A DNA stretch of 64,000 nt from Chitinophagaceae bacterium (lineage in GTDB: Bacteria > Bacteroidota > Bacteroidia > Chitinophagales > Chitinophagaceae), in assembly GCA_016710935.1 (NCBI GenBank), contig JADJTY010000001.1, positions 372,001 to 436,000 on the forward strand, read 5' to 3'. The notes beneath the pieces were generated by a model. The model did not search any database. It saw only the letters and a list, made by a program, of their open reading frames with translations, and had not been told where the DNA came from. Positions 30,897 through 39,915 of the stretch are shown piece by piece. Position 1 is the stretch's first letter. Each line of letters begins with the position of its first letter. The translations under genes were made by a program, and so were the position numbers.

Positions 30897-32591
30897 ATGG
30901 AAAATAACAGAAGAGATTTTATAAAAAAAATAAGTACGCTGGGCGGTGCAGGGCTTTTGGCTTCATCACCAATCCTTGCAATTGCAGGGGCAAAAGAAAA
31001 TGCAATGCCTGATCATCAGACACTAGCCGACGATAAACCCTTTACCATTTCGATTTTACAAACCACTGATGTGCATTGCCAGGTTCAGCCACATGATGAA
31101 TTATTTTGGGAGAACGATAAAGCGGTGTTTCGTAAAACGGGCGGTTATGCCCACCTGGCTACTTATCTGCAAAAAGAAAGAAAGAAAAATCCGAATAGTT
31201 TTTTAATTGATACCGGCGATATGTTCCAGGGCAGCGAACTGTCTGTAAAAACAACCGGCAAAGCCATGGTGCCCATTTTAAATGCATTGGGATACGATCT
31301 GTATTTGCCCGGTAACTGGGAAGTTATTTATTACAAAAAAGCCATGCAAACTTTATTGGGTTCATTAAATGCACCCAAAGTTTGTGCCAATATGTATCAC
31401 GATCTGGGAGAAGGTAAAAAAGGGGAGTTGATTTTTCCTCCTTATTATATCTGGAATATTAAAGGTGTAAAAATTGGATTTATCGGGTACACAGATCCTT
31501 TGGTTCCTTTGCGCCAATCGCCCAACTACAGTAAGGGAATTATTTACACAAAGCCCGAAGAAAACCTGGCACATTACGTAGATGTATTACGCAACCAGGA
31601 ACAATGCGCCTATGTTTTAATAGTAGCCCATTTGGGATTATCGCAGCAAATTCATTTAGCAAACCAGTCAGAATGTAAAGGGGTAGATTATATTTTAGGA
31701 GGCGATACACATGAAAGAGTGCGAAAACCCATTCAATGCAAATACAGTAAAGTGGTAGAGCCCGGTGCATTTGGTTCTTTTGTGGGTAAACTTGATCTTA
31801 CCATACAAAATGGCAAAGTGATAAAAGACGATTATGAACTGGTGGAAATAACAGCAGACAAATTCAAGCCCTCAAAAGAAATTGCAGCTTTAATTAAAGA
31901 CAATGAACAACCATTTGAAAAAGATATTTATACCATTGCAGGGTACAGTACCATTCCGTTGTACAGGTATTTTGTGGTAGAAAATCCTATAGACACGATG
32001 ATACTGGATGCGTTGAAATGGAAAGTGCCGGATATGGACATCGTATTATCAAACGGGTTTCGGTTTTGCCCCCCACGCACAACACCCGATCATACCGGCA
32101 ATATACCCATTACCGCTGGATTTATTTACGATATGTTTCCGGTAGATAGTACAGTAAGAACCGGAATGGTAACCGGTAAACAAATTAAAGAGTGGCTTGA
32201 AAAAGAATTGCATAATGTTTTTGCCAAAGATGCATCGGAACGCTTTGGTGGTTGGGTTATAAAATTTAAAGGAATGAAAATCACCTTTAATGCTTTTGCA
32301 GAAAAAGGTAAAAGAGTTCAGACTGTATCTGTTGCAAATGCCCCCCTTGACCTGGACAAAATGTATAAGATATGTGCCTGCGAACGGGATGGTGATCCCA
32401 GTGATATGCTTTGCCGGATGAGAAATGTGGCCAATGCAGTAAATACGCAGCATACTTTACATTCTGTTATGAGAGATTACCTGGCAGCCAATTCCCCGGT
32501 TACACCAACGCCGCCGGAGAATGCCGATATACTGGATGCCCCGCAAACATTGCTTACACAGGTTACCGGGGTAGATTATCAGTTTCATTAA
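30897..32591 (+). CDS. SoxB/5'-nucleotidase-like metallo-hydrolase, Tat-exported
   Basis: 564 residues. NRRDFIKKISTLGGAGLLA is a twin-arginine signal. The metallophosphoesterase domain shows TTDVHCQ (Asp58, His60), DTGDMF (Asp105, Asp108), PGNWE (Asn140, Trp141), VAHLG (His245) and GGDTHER (His272). The C-terminal 5'-nucleotidase domain follows from about 330. The GNWE in place of GNHE and the overall length recall SoxB, the thiosulfate-pathway sulfate hydrolase. However, the usual GHTH is changed to GDTH, and no soxYZ, soxXA or soxCD genes occur in the window. It is a SoxB-related enzyme whose substrate is uncertain. Confidence 0.8.
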   Translation: MENNRRDFIKKISTLGGAGLLASSPILAIAGAKENAMPDHQTLADDKPFTISILQTTDVHCQVQPHDELFWENDKAVFRKTGGYAHLATYLQKERKKNPNSFLIDTGDMFQGSELSVKTTGKAMVPILNALGYDLYLPGNWEVIYYKKAMQTLLGSLNAPKVCANMYHDLGEGKKGELIFPPYYIWNIKGVKIGFIGYTDPLVPLRQSPNYSKGIIYTKPEENLAHYVDVLRNQEQCAYVLIVAHLGLSQQIHLANQSECKGVDYILGGDTHERVRKPIQCKYSKVVEPGAFGSFVGKLDLTIQNGKVIKDDYELVEITADKFKPSKEIAALIKDNEQPFEKDIYTIAGYSTIPLYRYFVVENPIDTMILDALKWKVPDMDIVLSNGFRFCPPRTTPDHTGNIPITAGFIYDMFPVDSTVRTGMVTGKQIKEWLEKELHNVFAKDASERFGGWVIKFKGMKITFNAFAEKGKRVQTVSVANAPLDLDKMYKICACERDGDPSDMLCRMRNVANAVNTQHTLHSVMRDYLAANSPVTPTPPENADILDAPQTLLTQVTGVDYQFH

Positions 32592-32606
32592 TTAAAAAAT
32601 AAGCCA

Positions 32607-33061
32607 ATGAAAAAAATATCAATAATGCTGTTGGCTTTTGTAATGGTAAATGCTATTGCTATAAAAAAAGGAATGGCCCAGGTTGCTGCAGGCAATCCGG
32701 CAGTTACAGAAAAGCAACAACATAAAATTATTTTTCAACTTACAACAGGCGATACCCTTGCCCACAAGGCACTGATGAAACAGTTGAACAATATTACAAC
32801 CGTAGTTCCCGGTACACAAATAGAAGTAGTATGCCATGGCCCGGGCTTAAGTATGTTGGTAACTGGTAAAACAGTGGTGCATAAAAAATGCAACAAATGA
32901 AAATGAAGGGCGTGGTTTTTGTTGCCTGCGAATTTTCTATGAGTGAAAGAAACGTTCCGAAAGAAAAAATTATACCAGAGGCTGATTTTGTAAAAGCAGG
33001 CATTATAGAAATTGTAACAAAGCAGGAGCAAGGCTGGAGTTATATTAAATCAGGATTTTAA
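32607..33061 (+). pseudogene. Secreted DsrE family protein, frameshifted
   Basis: Frame one (32607-32900) gives a signal peptide (about 1-25) and the first two thirds of a DsrE domain (QLTTGDTLAHKALMKQLNN, then EVVCHGPGLSMLV). It then stops just after an A-run at 32883-32888. Frame two continues from ATG 32888 with MKGVVFVACEFSMSERN and ends KQEQGWSYIKSGF, the rest of the same domain. One A missing from the run restores a single protein of about 150 residues. It could be a sequencing error or a real break. DsrE proteins carry sulfane sulfur; this one is periplasmic. Confidence 0.82.
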
Positions 33062-33083
33062 TTTCCATAAAATTTAAAGCAAG

Positions 33084-34505
33084 ATGAAAAAATTACTGGT
33101 AGCATCCATGATGTTGCTTGCAGGGCATATTGCATCAGCCCAACACCAGGAAGTTTCTGAAAAACCTGATATGTATAAAGGTAAACAGGCTCAGACCATT
33201 GATACCACTTCTTTATTATCGGCATTTAAAAGAGGGCATTTTAACGGACACTTCAGGTACTTTTTTATGGCTACTGATAATAAAGCAGGCCTTACCGATT
33301 ATTATGCCCATGCGGCTGGTGGCGGCATACGCTACGAAACGGCAAAGTTTCACGGGTTTCAGTTTGCGGTAAGTGGATTTTATACTTTTAATATCGGCTC
33401 ATCCGATCTGGGAAAACCGGATAGTGCCACAGGTCAATCCAACCGGTATGAAATAGCGTTGTTTGATGTTGAAGATCCATACAACAAAAAAGATATTGAC
33501 AGGCTGGAAGAGTTCTATTTAAAATACCAGCGAAAAAATATTTCCATCAGTTTTGGCCGGCAATTATTGAATACGCCATTCATTAATTTGCAGGATGGCA
33601 GAATGAGGCCAACAGGTGTAGAAGGTGTATGGATAGAATATAATGATACAAAAAAAATAAAAGCAGAGGGAGGATTGCTGTATGCTGTTTCTCCAAGAGG
33701 AACTACCAAATGGTATCATATCGGGCAGTCGTTGGGTGTTTATCCTTCGGGTGTAAACCCGGATGGTACAAAATCGCAGTACCAAAATAATGTTAGCAGT
33801 AAGGTTATCGCATTACTAGGAATTAACTTCAAGGCAAATAAAAATCTAAACCTGCAGGTTTGGAATGTATACACAGATAATGTTTTTAATACCGCCATGC
33901 TGCAGGCCGATCTGTTGTTTCCTCAAAAAAATAATAGTTCCTTTTTTACAGCAGCCCAGTTTATAAGGCAGGATGCCATTAACAATGGCGGAAATACTAA
34001 TTCGGCTAAAACCTATTTTGAAAAGGGCGGAAGATCTTTCAGCTTTGGTGCAAAAGCCGGATGGAAAAATAAAACCTGGGAAACCAGTATCAACTACAAC
34101 CGCATTACAGCTCATGGCCGGTATTTAATACCCCGTGAATGGGGCCGTGAACCCTTCTTTACATTTTTACCCCGTGAACGTAATGAGGGTTTTGGGGATG
34201 TGCATGCCATTATGGGCAAAGTAAATTACAATATTCCCAAAGCAGGTATCAAAACATCCCTGGCAGCAGGCTATTACAAATTACCCGATGTAAAAAACTA
34301 CCGGTTAAATAAGTATGGCTTACCTTCATACATGCAGGCAAATGCCGATATTCGTTATTCATTTGCAGGAATATTAAAAGGGCTTGAAGCCCAGCTATTG
34401 GTTCTATGGAAAATGAATGCCGGGGAAATGTATAACAACAAACGTTTTGAATTTAACAAGGTAAATATGCTGCAATACAATTTTGTTTTAAATTTTCATT
34501 TTTAA
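33084..34505 (+). CDS. OprD family outer-membrane porin
   Basis: 473 residues with a signal peptide (about 1-19) and a beta-barrel pattern ending in aromatic residues (NFVLNFHF). OprD-like motifs are RGHFNGHFRYFF at the start and FGRQLLNTPFINLQDGRMRP in the middle. It would let small anions or sulfur compounds cross the outer membrane. It follows the secreted DsrE gene and precedes a Crp/Fnr gene by 5 bp, so it is part of the site j operon. Confidence 0.82.
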   Translation: MKKLLVASMMLLAGHIASAQHQEVSEKPDMYKGKQAQTIDTTSLLSAFKRGHFNGHFRYFFMATDNKAGLTDYYAHAAGGGIRYETAKFHGFQFAVSGFYTFNIGSSDLGKPDSATGQSNRYEIALFDVEDPYNKKDIDRLEEFYLKYQRKNISISFGRQLLNTPFINLQDGRMRPTGVEGVWIEYNDTKKIKAEGGLLYAVSPRGTTKWYHIGQSLGVYPSGVNPDGTKSQYQNNVSSKVIALLGINFKANKNLNLQVWNVYTDNVFNTAMLQADLLFPQKNNSSFFTAAQFIRQDAINNGGNTNSAKTYFEKGGRSFSFGAKAGWKNKTWETSINYNRITAHGRYLIPREWGREPFFTFLPRERNEGFGDVHAIMGKVNYNIPKAGIKTSLAAGYYKLPDVKNYRLNKYGLPSYMQANADIRYSFAGILKGLEAQLLVLWKMNAGEMYNNKRFEFNKVNMLQYNFVLNFHF

Positions 34506-34510
34506 TCAGC

Positions 34511-35146
34511 ATGATGAACATAGATAAGCTTCAGCATATTTTTGAACCTCAGTTATTGCAGGAAATTCAACAGTTCGGCATCCTTCAGTATTTTAAAGAA
34601 GGAGACCTGATCATGGATTATGGAAAATACATCCGCATGATGCCTATTGTTTTAAACGGTACCATAAAAGTGTACCGTCTGGATGATGATGGACATGAGA
34701 TCTTATTGTATTATTTATCCAGCAGCGAAAGCTGTTCGATGGCTTACAGTTGCTGTATTGAAGCAAAGAAGAGCGAAGTTAAAGCGATAGCAGAAGATGA
34801 TGTGGAGCTGATTGGTATACCCCATATTAAACTGGACGAATGGCTTTGTAAATATCCAAGCTGGAAAAACTACATCATGCGTAGTTTTAACGAGCGCTTT
34901 ATTGAGCTGCTTAAATCAATAGAAAGCATTGCCTTTCATAAGCTGGATGACAGGTTGATCGAATACCTCAAAGATAAACAACGCATTACCGGTTCCAGTG
35001 TGATCAAAGCCTCGCATAGTTTAATTGCAGATGAGCTGGCAACGTCAAGGGTTGTGATCTCCAGGCTATTGAAGCAGCTGGAAAACAGTAAGAAGATCAT
35101 TTTGTACCGCAACGAAATAAAGCTGATGCCGGCATTGGATCAGTAA
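34511..35146 (+). CDS. Crp/Fnr family regulator 2
   Basis: 211 residues with a beta-roll sensor (about 20-115) and a winged helix with ADELATSRVVISRLLKQLE. It is a paralogue of the regulator at 21827. The sensor is cysteine-rich (SSESCSMAYSCCIEAKK), which could sense persulfide or redox state (inference). It is the last gene of the 13-gene sulfur operon under site j, so it can feed back on it. It converges with the acyl-CoA synthetase gene, leaving 2 bp between the stop codons. Confidence 0.88.
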   Translation: MMNIDKLQHIFEPQLLQEIQQFGILQYFKEGDLIMDYGKYIRMMPIVLNGTIKVYRLDDDGHEILLYYLSSSESCSMAYSCCIEAKKSEVKAIAEDDVELIGIPHIKLDEWLCKYPSWKNYIMRSFNERFIELLKSIESIAFHKLDDRLIEYLKDKQRITGSSVIKASHSLIADELATSRVVISRLLKQLENSKKIILYRNEIKLMPALDQ

Positions 35147-35148
35147 GG

Positions 35149-36936
35149 TCAACTGTAAATTCTATCAAATGCGGTTTTGTATTTTTCCATAATAACCTTG
35201 CGTTTCAATTTGAGGGTTGGTGTAAGCTCGCCGCTGTCAATGGTCCATTCATTTGGCAGCAGTTCAAACTTTTTGATCTGCTCCACCTGGTTAAAAAATT
35301 TATTAAAAGAATCAATCAGTTCTCTGTACAAATCTAAAACCTTGGGGTTGTGAATGGCATCTTCAATGGTTGTAAAAGGTATTCCCTTATGCAGCATCCA
35401 TTCTCTTAAATTAATAACAGAGGGTACAATTAAAGCACCCACAAATTTTTGCTCGGCACCAACCACCATCATCTGCTCAACAAAAGGTGATTCCTTCATT
35501 TTATTTTCAATAGGCTGCGGAGCCACATATTTCCCGCCGCTGGTTTTAAACAGTTCTTTTTTTCGATCAGTTATTTTTAAATATTTACCATCTTCAAAAA
35601 CACCAATATCACCGGTGTGCAACCAGCCATCAATAAGGGTTTCGGCCGTAAGTTCAGGCCTTTTATAATAACCCAGCATCACACTGGGCCCTTTTACACA
35701 AATTTCTCCATCGGCCTCAAGCTTAACTTCCTGGCCTTCAATAACCAAACCTACTGTGCCAAATTTGGTGCCGCCTTTTTTGCGGCAGTTAACACTTATT
35801 ACCGGGCTGTTTTCTGTAGGTCCATATCCTTCATAAATCGGAATTCCGGCAGCTGTAAAAATCCTGATCAGTCTTACCTGGCAGGCCGCACCACCGGTTA
35901 CTATCAGTTTTATATTACCACCCAATGCCTCACGCCATTTGCTGAAAATTAATTTATTGGCCAATGCCAGTTGAATCTTGTACCAAATACTTTGTGGTTT
36001 TACATTATCGTATTCGGTTGCCAAAGCTACCGCCCAGTAAAATAATTTTTTCTTTACGCCGGTAAGTTCAGCGCCCTTTGCCATTATTTTTTCGTATGTT
36101 TTTTCAAGCAGCCTGGGCACGGTTGAAAACAATGTTGGTTTTACTTCTTTTAAATTTTCGGCAATGGTGTCTAAACTTTCAGCATAATAAATGGAAGCAC
36201 CGCTGCTTATATAAATAAGCGAAACCATTCTCTCAAAAATATGATTGAGGGGTAAAAAACTAAGCGCTCTCCCCTCCAGGTCATCCGTAAAAGGAAAACT
36301 GTTTTTGGAGTTGATCACATTGGTAACGATATTTCGATGACTGAGCATGACACCTTTTGGCGTACCGGTGGTACCCGATGTATAAATGATGGTGGCACAA
36401 TGTTCGGCCTTAATGGTTGCTTTTATTGCCTCCATCTTTTCAAGATCAGCTGCAGTAATATCGGCAATCAATGTTTTCCAGTATGTTACATCCGGTAATT
36501 CATCAAAACAATATACATTCATTAAACTGGGCACATTGCCTTTGATGATATTTACTTTGTCTAAAATATCCTGACCGCTTACAAATACATGTTTAATAGT
36601 TGCATCATTAAAAATAAATTCAAGCTCATGTACATTGGTAGTGGGGTATATGGGGCAAATAGCTGCGCCAATCTGCTGGCAGGCCATATCCAATATCAGC
36701 CACTCGGGCCGGTTTTTAGAAATGAGGGCGATCTTATCCTGGTTTTCAATGGCCATATCATGGCCGCTTACACCAAGTTTTATCAGGCCCGCACTGAGTT
36801 TATCAATCGTTTCTTTTACTTCGGCTGTGCTGAAATTTCTCCACTTACCGTTTTCTTTTCCGCTAAACATATCCGGTTTTGGAAACCTGTTTAACTGAAA
36901 ATCGATGTAGTCAAAAATTCTGGAATGTTCATTCAT
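35149..36936 (-). CDS. Long-chain acyl-CoA synthetase (AMP-binding)
   Basis: About 595 residues. IIYTSGTTGTPKGVMLSH is the AMP-binding P-loop (about residue 185). Further motifs are YEGYGPTENSPVIS and GWLHTGDIG, with DRKKELFKTSGGKYVAPQPIE near the C-terminus. It activates fatty acids to acyl-CoA in the cytoplasm. ATG at 36936 is preferred to a TTG 21 bp upstream. The upstream region contains palindromic repeats. It belongs to the minus-strand housekeeping block, not the sulfur regulon. Confidence 0.92.
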   Translation of the reverse strand: MNEHSRIFDYIDFQLNRFPKPDMFSGKENGKWRNFSTAEVKETIDKLSAGLIKLGVSGHDMAIENQDKIALISKNRPEWLILDMACQQIGAAICPIYPTTNVHELEFIFNDATIKHVFVSGQDILDKVNIIKGNVPSLMNVYCFDELPDVTYWKTLIADITAADLEKMEAIKATIKAEHCATIIYTSGTTGTPKGVMLSHRNIVTNVINSKNSFPFTDDLEGRALSFLPLNHIFERMVSLIYISSGASIYYAESLDTIAENLKEVKPTLFSTVPRLLEKTYEKIMAKGAELTGVKKKLFYWAVALATEYDNVKPQSIWYKIQLALANKLIFSKWREALGGNIKLIVTGGAACQVRLIRIFTAAGIPIYEGYGPTENSPVISVNCRKKGGTKFGTVGLVIEGQEVKLEADGEICVKGPSVMLGYYKRPELTAETLIDGWLHTGDIGVFEDGKYLKITDRKKELFKTSGGKYVAPQPIENKMKESPFVEQMMVVGAEQKFVGALIVPSVINLREWMLHKGIPFTTIEDAIHNPKVLDLYRELIDSFNKFFNQVEQIKKFELLPNEWTIDSGELTPTLKLKRKVIMEKYKTAFDRIYS

Positions 36937-36946
36937 ATAGCAATAG

Positions 36947-36974
36947 TTTGACCCCAAACCCCTAGGGCTTTAGA
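36947..36974. repeat. CCCCTAGGGG-type palindromic repeat
   Basis: The sequence GACCCCAAACCCCTAGGGC just upstream of the acyl-CoA synthetase start contains CCCTAGGG and resembles the palindrome at the start of serC (41521-41548). Confidence 0.5.
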
Positions 36975-37046
36975 GTATTATTTTTTAAATTTTCTGCAAC
37001 TGTTTCAGAGATCAAATTTTAGTTTATGCTTTTTAAATCTCTTTAT

Positions 37047-37080
37047 GCCCGCCCTTGCCGGATCGGACGGGGATTTAGGG
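37047..37080. repeat. GC-rich palindromic repeat, copy 2
   Basis: GCCCGCCCTTGCCGG is followed by ATCGGACGGGG, in an otherwise AT-rich intergenic stretch. It shares the CGCCC...CGG layout of the repeats at 1519 and 43411 and runs into the stop end of the 2TM gene. Confidence 0.45.
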
Positions 37081-37353
37081 TTTCTGATTCTTTAATTTCT
37101 CATATTCACGCTCGGCTAAAGTGTCTTTATCAGTTTTATAAGCTTTCAGGAATTTAAAAACCAGCCCAATGCCCAGGCCCAGCATAACCCATATAGGCCA
37201 GGGCGTGCCACGAAAGCCTATATGGCGACCTCCCGAAAGATACCAGATTACCCAACAGATGCCTGTTGTTATCACAAAACCAATCAGGCTGTTTTGGAAA
37301 TCGGCCCTGCGTTTGGCCAGTTGCCATAATTTTTCATCACGTTGTTCTTCCAT
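37075..37353 (-). CDS. 2TM domain-containing protein
   Basis: About 92 residues: EKLWQLAKRRADFQNSLIGFVIT leads into the first helix, and GTPWPIWVMLGLGIGLVFKFLKAY forms the second. This is the 2TM module found alone or on histidine kinases in Bacteroidota. The start MEEQRDE at 37353 is favoured over an upstream TTG. The function is unknown. Confidence 0.8.
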   Translation of the reverse strand: MEEQRDEKLWQLAKRRADFQNSLIGFVITTGICWVIWYLSGGRHIGFRGTPWPIWVMLGLGIGLVFKFLKAYKTDKDTLAEREYEKLKNQKP

Positions 37354-37428
37354 AAAAGATGGTTTATGCAACAAGTTAATAAAAAATAGTCATTTCCGTA
37401 TTAGTTACTGCATACAGAAATCAGGCTT

Positions 37429-38430
37429 TTATTTATGATAGTATTGACCGGCCGGTACTTTAAAAATCCTGTCCTGCAGAAAACGGTTCAGTGCGGCGTA
37501 TTCTTTAGGATGGGCAGTGATCCACTTTTGATAAGCCGGCATGTTTTGTTCAGTAGCAAAAACCCATTGGTTATATGCCTCAAAGATCCCTTCCTGTATG
37601 TATTGTTTATGTATCTGGAATAATTTGTAAGGAAATTTGGTTGCATAATCAGCATCCCATTCCAGGATAAACCGGGTTCTGAGTATAGATAAGGTTTCGA
37701 TGTTTATACCTGTTGTGAGCAGCGGACTTTGCTTGTTCATTATTTTTAAATAAGCAAGTGTAAAAGGGCTTTTGTCTTTATTGTTTTTTTCGATGTTGGC
37801 ATCGGCAAATAATTTTTTGTAGCCCTCCAATAAAATATTTTTTATTTCGGGCGCATAGGCACTTTTAGGGTCGATGTTTATAAAGATTTCCCCGTACAAT
37901 AAACTCCACACTTTATCCATTGTAAAATAATAGTACTTGCTGGCATTGTAATAATTGCCTGCAAAGCCCGGGTCGTTTTCAATTCCTTTTTCCCATTCTT
38001 TAATAGCACTAAAATCACTTTTGGTCCACAGTACCTTGCCCAGTTCATTATATAAAGGACCACTTTTGGGTAATTTTTTAATGCCTTTTCTGTAGGTATC
38101 TTCTGCGCCTTTGGAATCTTCCAAAGCCCAGTAGGCATCCCCGGCTATCTGAAATATCTGGTCATCCACATCATTCCTGTCGAATAAGCGTTTTAAAACT
38201 TCAATACATTTATTATAATCTTTGGAGTAGTAATAATTCAGCCCGAGGTCTTTAACAATTTCAATGTTGCCCGGTTGTTTGCCGAGTGCCCTGTTAAGTA
38301 TCAAAATGGCATTCGCATAATCTCCATTATGCATAAACTCTCTTGCATTATCATGTAATTGTTTGGCATCCTGTGCAAACAAAATGGTTTGGCAACAAAC
38401 CGCAAACAGTATCAAAAAAATTTTTTTCAT
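37429..38430 (-). CDS. Secreted TPR-repeat protein
   Basis: 333 residues with a signal peptide (about 1-20, ending ILFAQ). Tetratricopeptide repeats follow from about residue 25 to 160 (AREFMHNGDYANAILILNRAL, DLGLNYYYSKDYNKCIEVL, AGDAYWALEDSKGAEDTYR). The C-terminal half has no recognised domain. Probably a periplasmic or surface-bound scaffold; no partner can be read. Confidence 0.8.
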   Translation of the reverse strand: MKKIFLILFAVCCQTILFAQDAKQLHDNAREFMHNGDYANAILILNRALGKQPGNIEIVKDLGLNYYYSKDYNKCIEVLKRLFDRNDVDDQIFQIAGDAYWALEDSKGAEDTYRKGIKKLPKSGPLYNELGKVLWTKSDFSAIKEWEKGIENDPGFAGNYYNASKYYYFTMDKVWSLLYGEIFINIDPKSAYAPEIKNILLEGYKKLFADANIEKNNKDKSPFTLAYLKIMNKQSPLLTTGINIETLSILRTRFILEWDADYATKFPYKLFQIHKQYIQEGIFEAYNQWVFATEQNMPAYQKWITAHPKEYAALNRFLQDRIFKVPAGQYYHK

Positions 38431-38461
38431 CAAATGAAGTTACAATGAAATATCAAATAAG

Positions 38462-38606
38462 GTTTCAGGCTGGTAAACATTAACAGCTCCCATTAAGCTT
38501 CAGAAAAGGTGTCTGGCCCCTAAACAGGCTCCTGAATAATGAGATGTTTTTGATATTTATGAATATTGAGGTTGAAATCTGTTTGTAGTGGCCTGACACC
38601 TGAAAC
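38462..38606. repeat. Inverted repeat pair between minus-strand genes
   Basis: AGGTGTCTGGCC (38507-38518) is the reverse complement of GGCCTGACACCT (38590-38601) except for one base, and GTTTCAGG (38462-38469) matches CCTGAAAC (38599-38606). The arms are about 70-130 bp apart. It looks like an intergenic repeat element rather than a simple terminator. Confidence 0.55.
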
Positions 38607-38611
38607 AGCAT

Positions 38612-39853
38612 TTATTCCGCTTCAACATCGGCTATTAAATGTGTAAGCAACCCATCCCGCAGTTTGGGTTCAAACCAGGTGCTTTTGGGTGGCATTACGT
38701 TTCCGGTATCGGCAATATCAAATAATTGCTGAATGGTTACCGGGTGCAAACTAAATGCCACAGCCATTTCGCCGCTGTTCACTCTTTTTTCCAGTTCGTG
38801 TAAACCACGGATGCCCCCAATAAAATCAATACGCTTATCTGTACGCTGGTCTTTTATATTCAGCACAGGGTCTAATAAATTATTTTGCAGAATAGATATG
38901 TCAAGCACTCCAATCGGGTCTTCAGCATAACTGTTTTCATTAGCCGTTAACCGATACCACTGGTTATCCAGGTACATGCCAATTTCGTGCAGTTTTGCAG
39001 GAGAAAAAGCTTTATCTGCAAGCTCTACTGAAAAATTATTTTTTACTGCGGATAAAAAATCAGCATGGCTCAAACCGTTTAAATCAGTAACTACCCGGTT
39101 GTAATCCATAATATATAACTGGTTGGATGGAAACAAGGTGGTCAAAAATATATTAGCGCCTTCAGGTGCATCAGCACCAAGAGCAGCTCTTACTTTGGCA
39201 GCAGAAGCGGCACGGTGGTGACCATCGGCTATATAGGTACAGGGTACTTTTTCTTTAAATAGATTGGAGATCTTTTCAATGGTATCATCATCATTCACGA
39301 TCCAGACTGTATGTTGAATAGCATCATCTGCTGTAAAATTATATACCGGGCTTTTCTCCTTCCATTTACTGATCAGCTCATCAATCTCGGCTACATTTCG
39401 GTAGGCTAAAAAAACGTTGCCTGTTTGAGCACCGGTAGTTTTTATATGGTTTATCCTGTCCAGTTCTTTTTCGGGCCTGGTAAATTCGTGTTTTTTTATC
39501 AGGTCGTTTTCATAATCATCAACCGAGCTGCCGCAAACCAAACCTGTCTGGCTTTTTCCGTTCATCTGTAATTCATATATATAATAGCAGGCTTTGCTTT
39601 CCCTGAATAAAATATTGCGGCTTATAAATGCATCCAGGTTTTCTTTTGCTTTTTCATACACTTCGGGTGTATGTGTATCAATACTTTCCGGCAGGTCAAT
39701 TTCACCTTTGGTGATGTGTAAAAAACTTACATTGTTGCCCTCTGCCTCTGTTTTTGCTTCTTTACTGTTCAGAACATCATAGGGTCTTGATGCTACCTGC
39801 TTTGCCAGTTCTGCTGCGGGCCTCAGTGCCTTAAAGGGAGATATGGTTACCAT
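38612..39853 (-). CDS. DUF1015 family protein
   Basis: 413 residues. ISPFKALRP at the N-terminus, SRPYDVL, YYIYELQMNGKSQTGLVC, YIADGHHRAASA and AFSLHPVTIQQLFDIA are DUF1015 landmarks. Cytoplasmic. The family often sits beside serC and serA in Bacteroidota and has been linked to serine metabolism. Here serC lies two genes upstream on the same strand, in keeping with that. Confidence 0.9.
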   Translation of the reverse strand: MVTISPFKALRPAAELAKQVASRPYDVLNSKEAKTEAEGNNVSFLHITKGEIDLPESIDTHTPEVYEKAKENLDAFISRNILFRESKACYYIYELQMNGKSQTGLVCGSSVDDYENDLIKKHEFTRPEKELDRINHIKTTGAQTGNVFLAYRNVAEIDELISKWKEKSPVYNFTADDAIQHTVWIVNDDDTIEKISNLFKEKVPCTYIADGHHRAASAAKVRAALGADAPEGANIFLTTLFPSNQLYIMDYNRVVTDLNGLSHADFLSAVKNNFSVELADKAFSPAKLHEIGMYLDNQWYRLTANENSYAEDPIGVLDISILQNNLLDPVLNIKDQRTDKRIDFIGGIRGLHELEKRVNSGEMAVAFSLHPVTIQQLFDIADTGNVMPPKSTWFEPKLRDGLLTHLIADVEAE

Positions 39854-39915
39854 AATGAAATATTAATAGGGCTGTAAAAATAACCTGTTTCGGGTTAAAG
39901 ATGTAAAAGAAGATA

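Noticed and set aside
30897..32591. Calling this gene soxB and the operon a Sox system
   Set aside because: Key metal-site residues differ and no soxYZ, soxXA or soxCD genes are in the window, so only a SoxB-like name is supported.
32883..32888. Programmed frameshift or transcriptional slippage in the DsrE gene
   Set aside because: A run of six A is short for slippage and no stimulatory structure is seen; a missing base explains it more simply.
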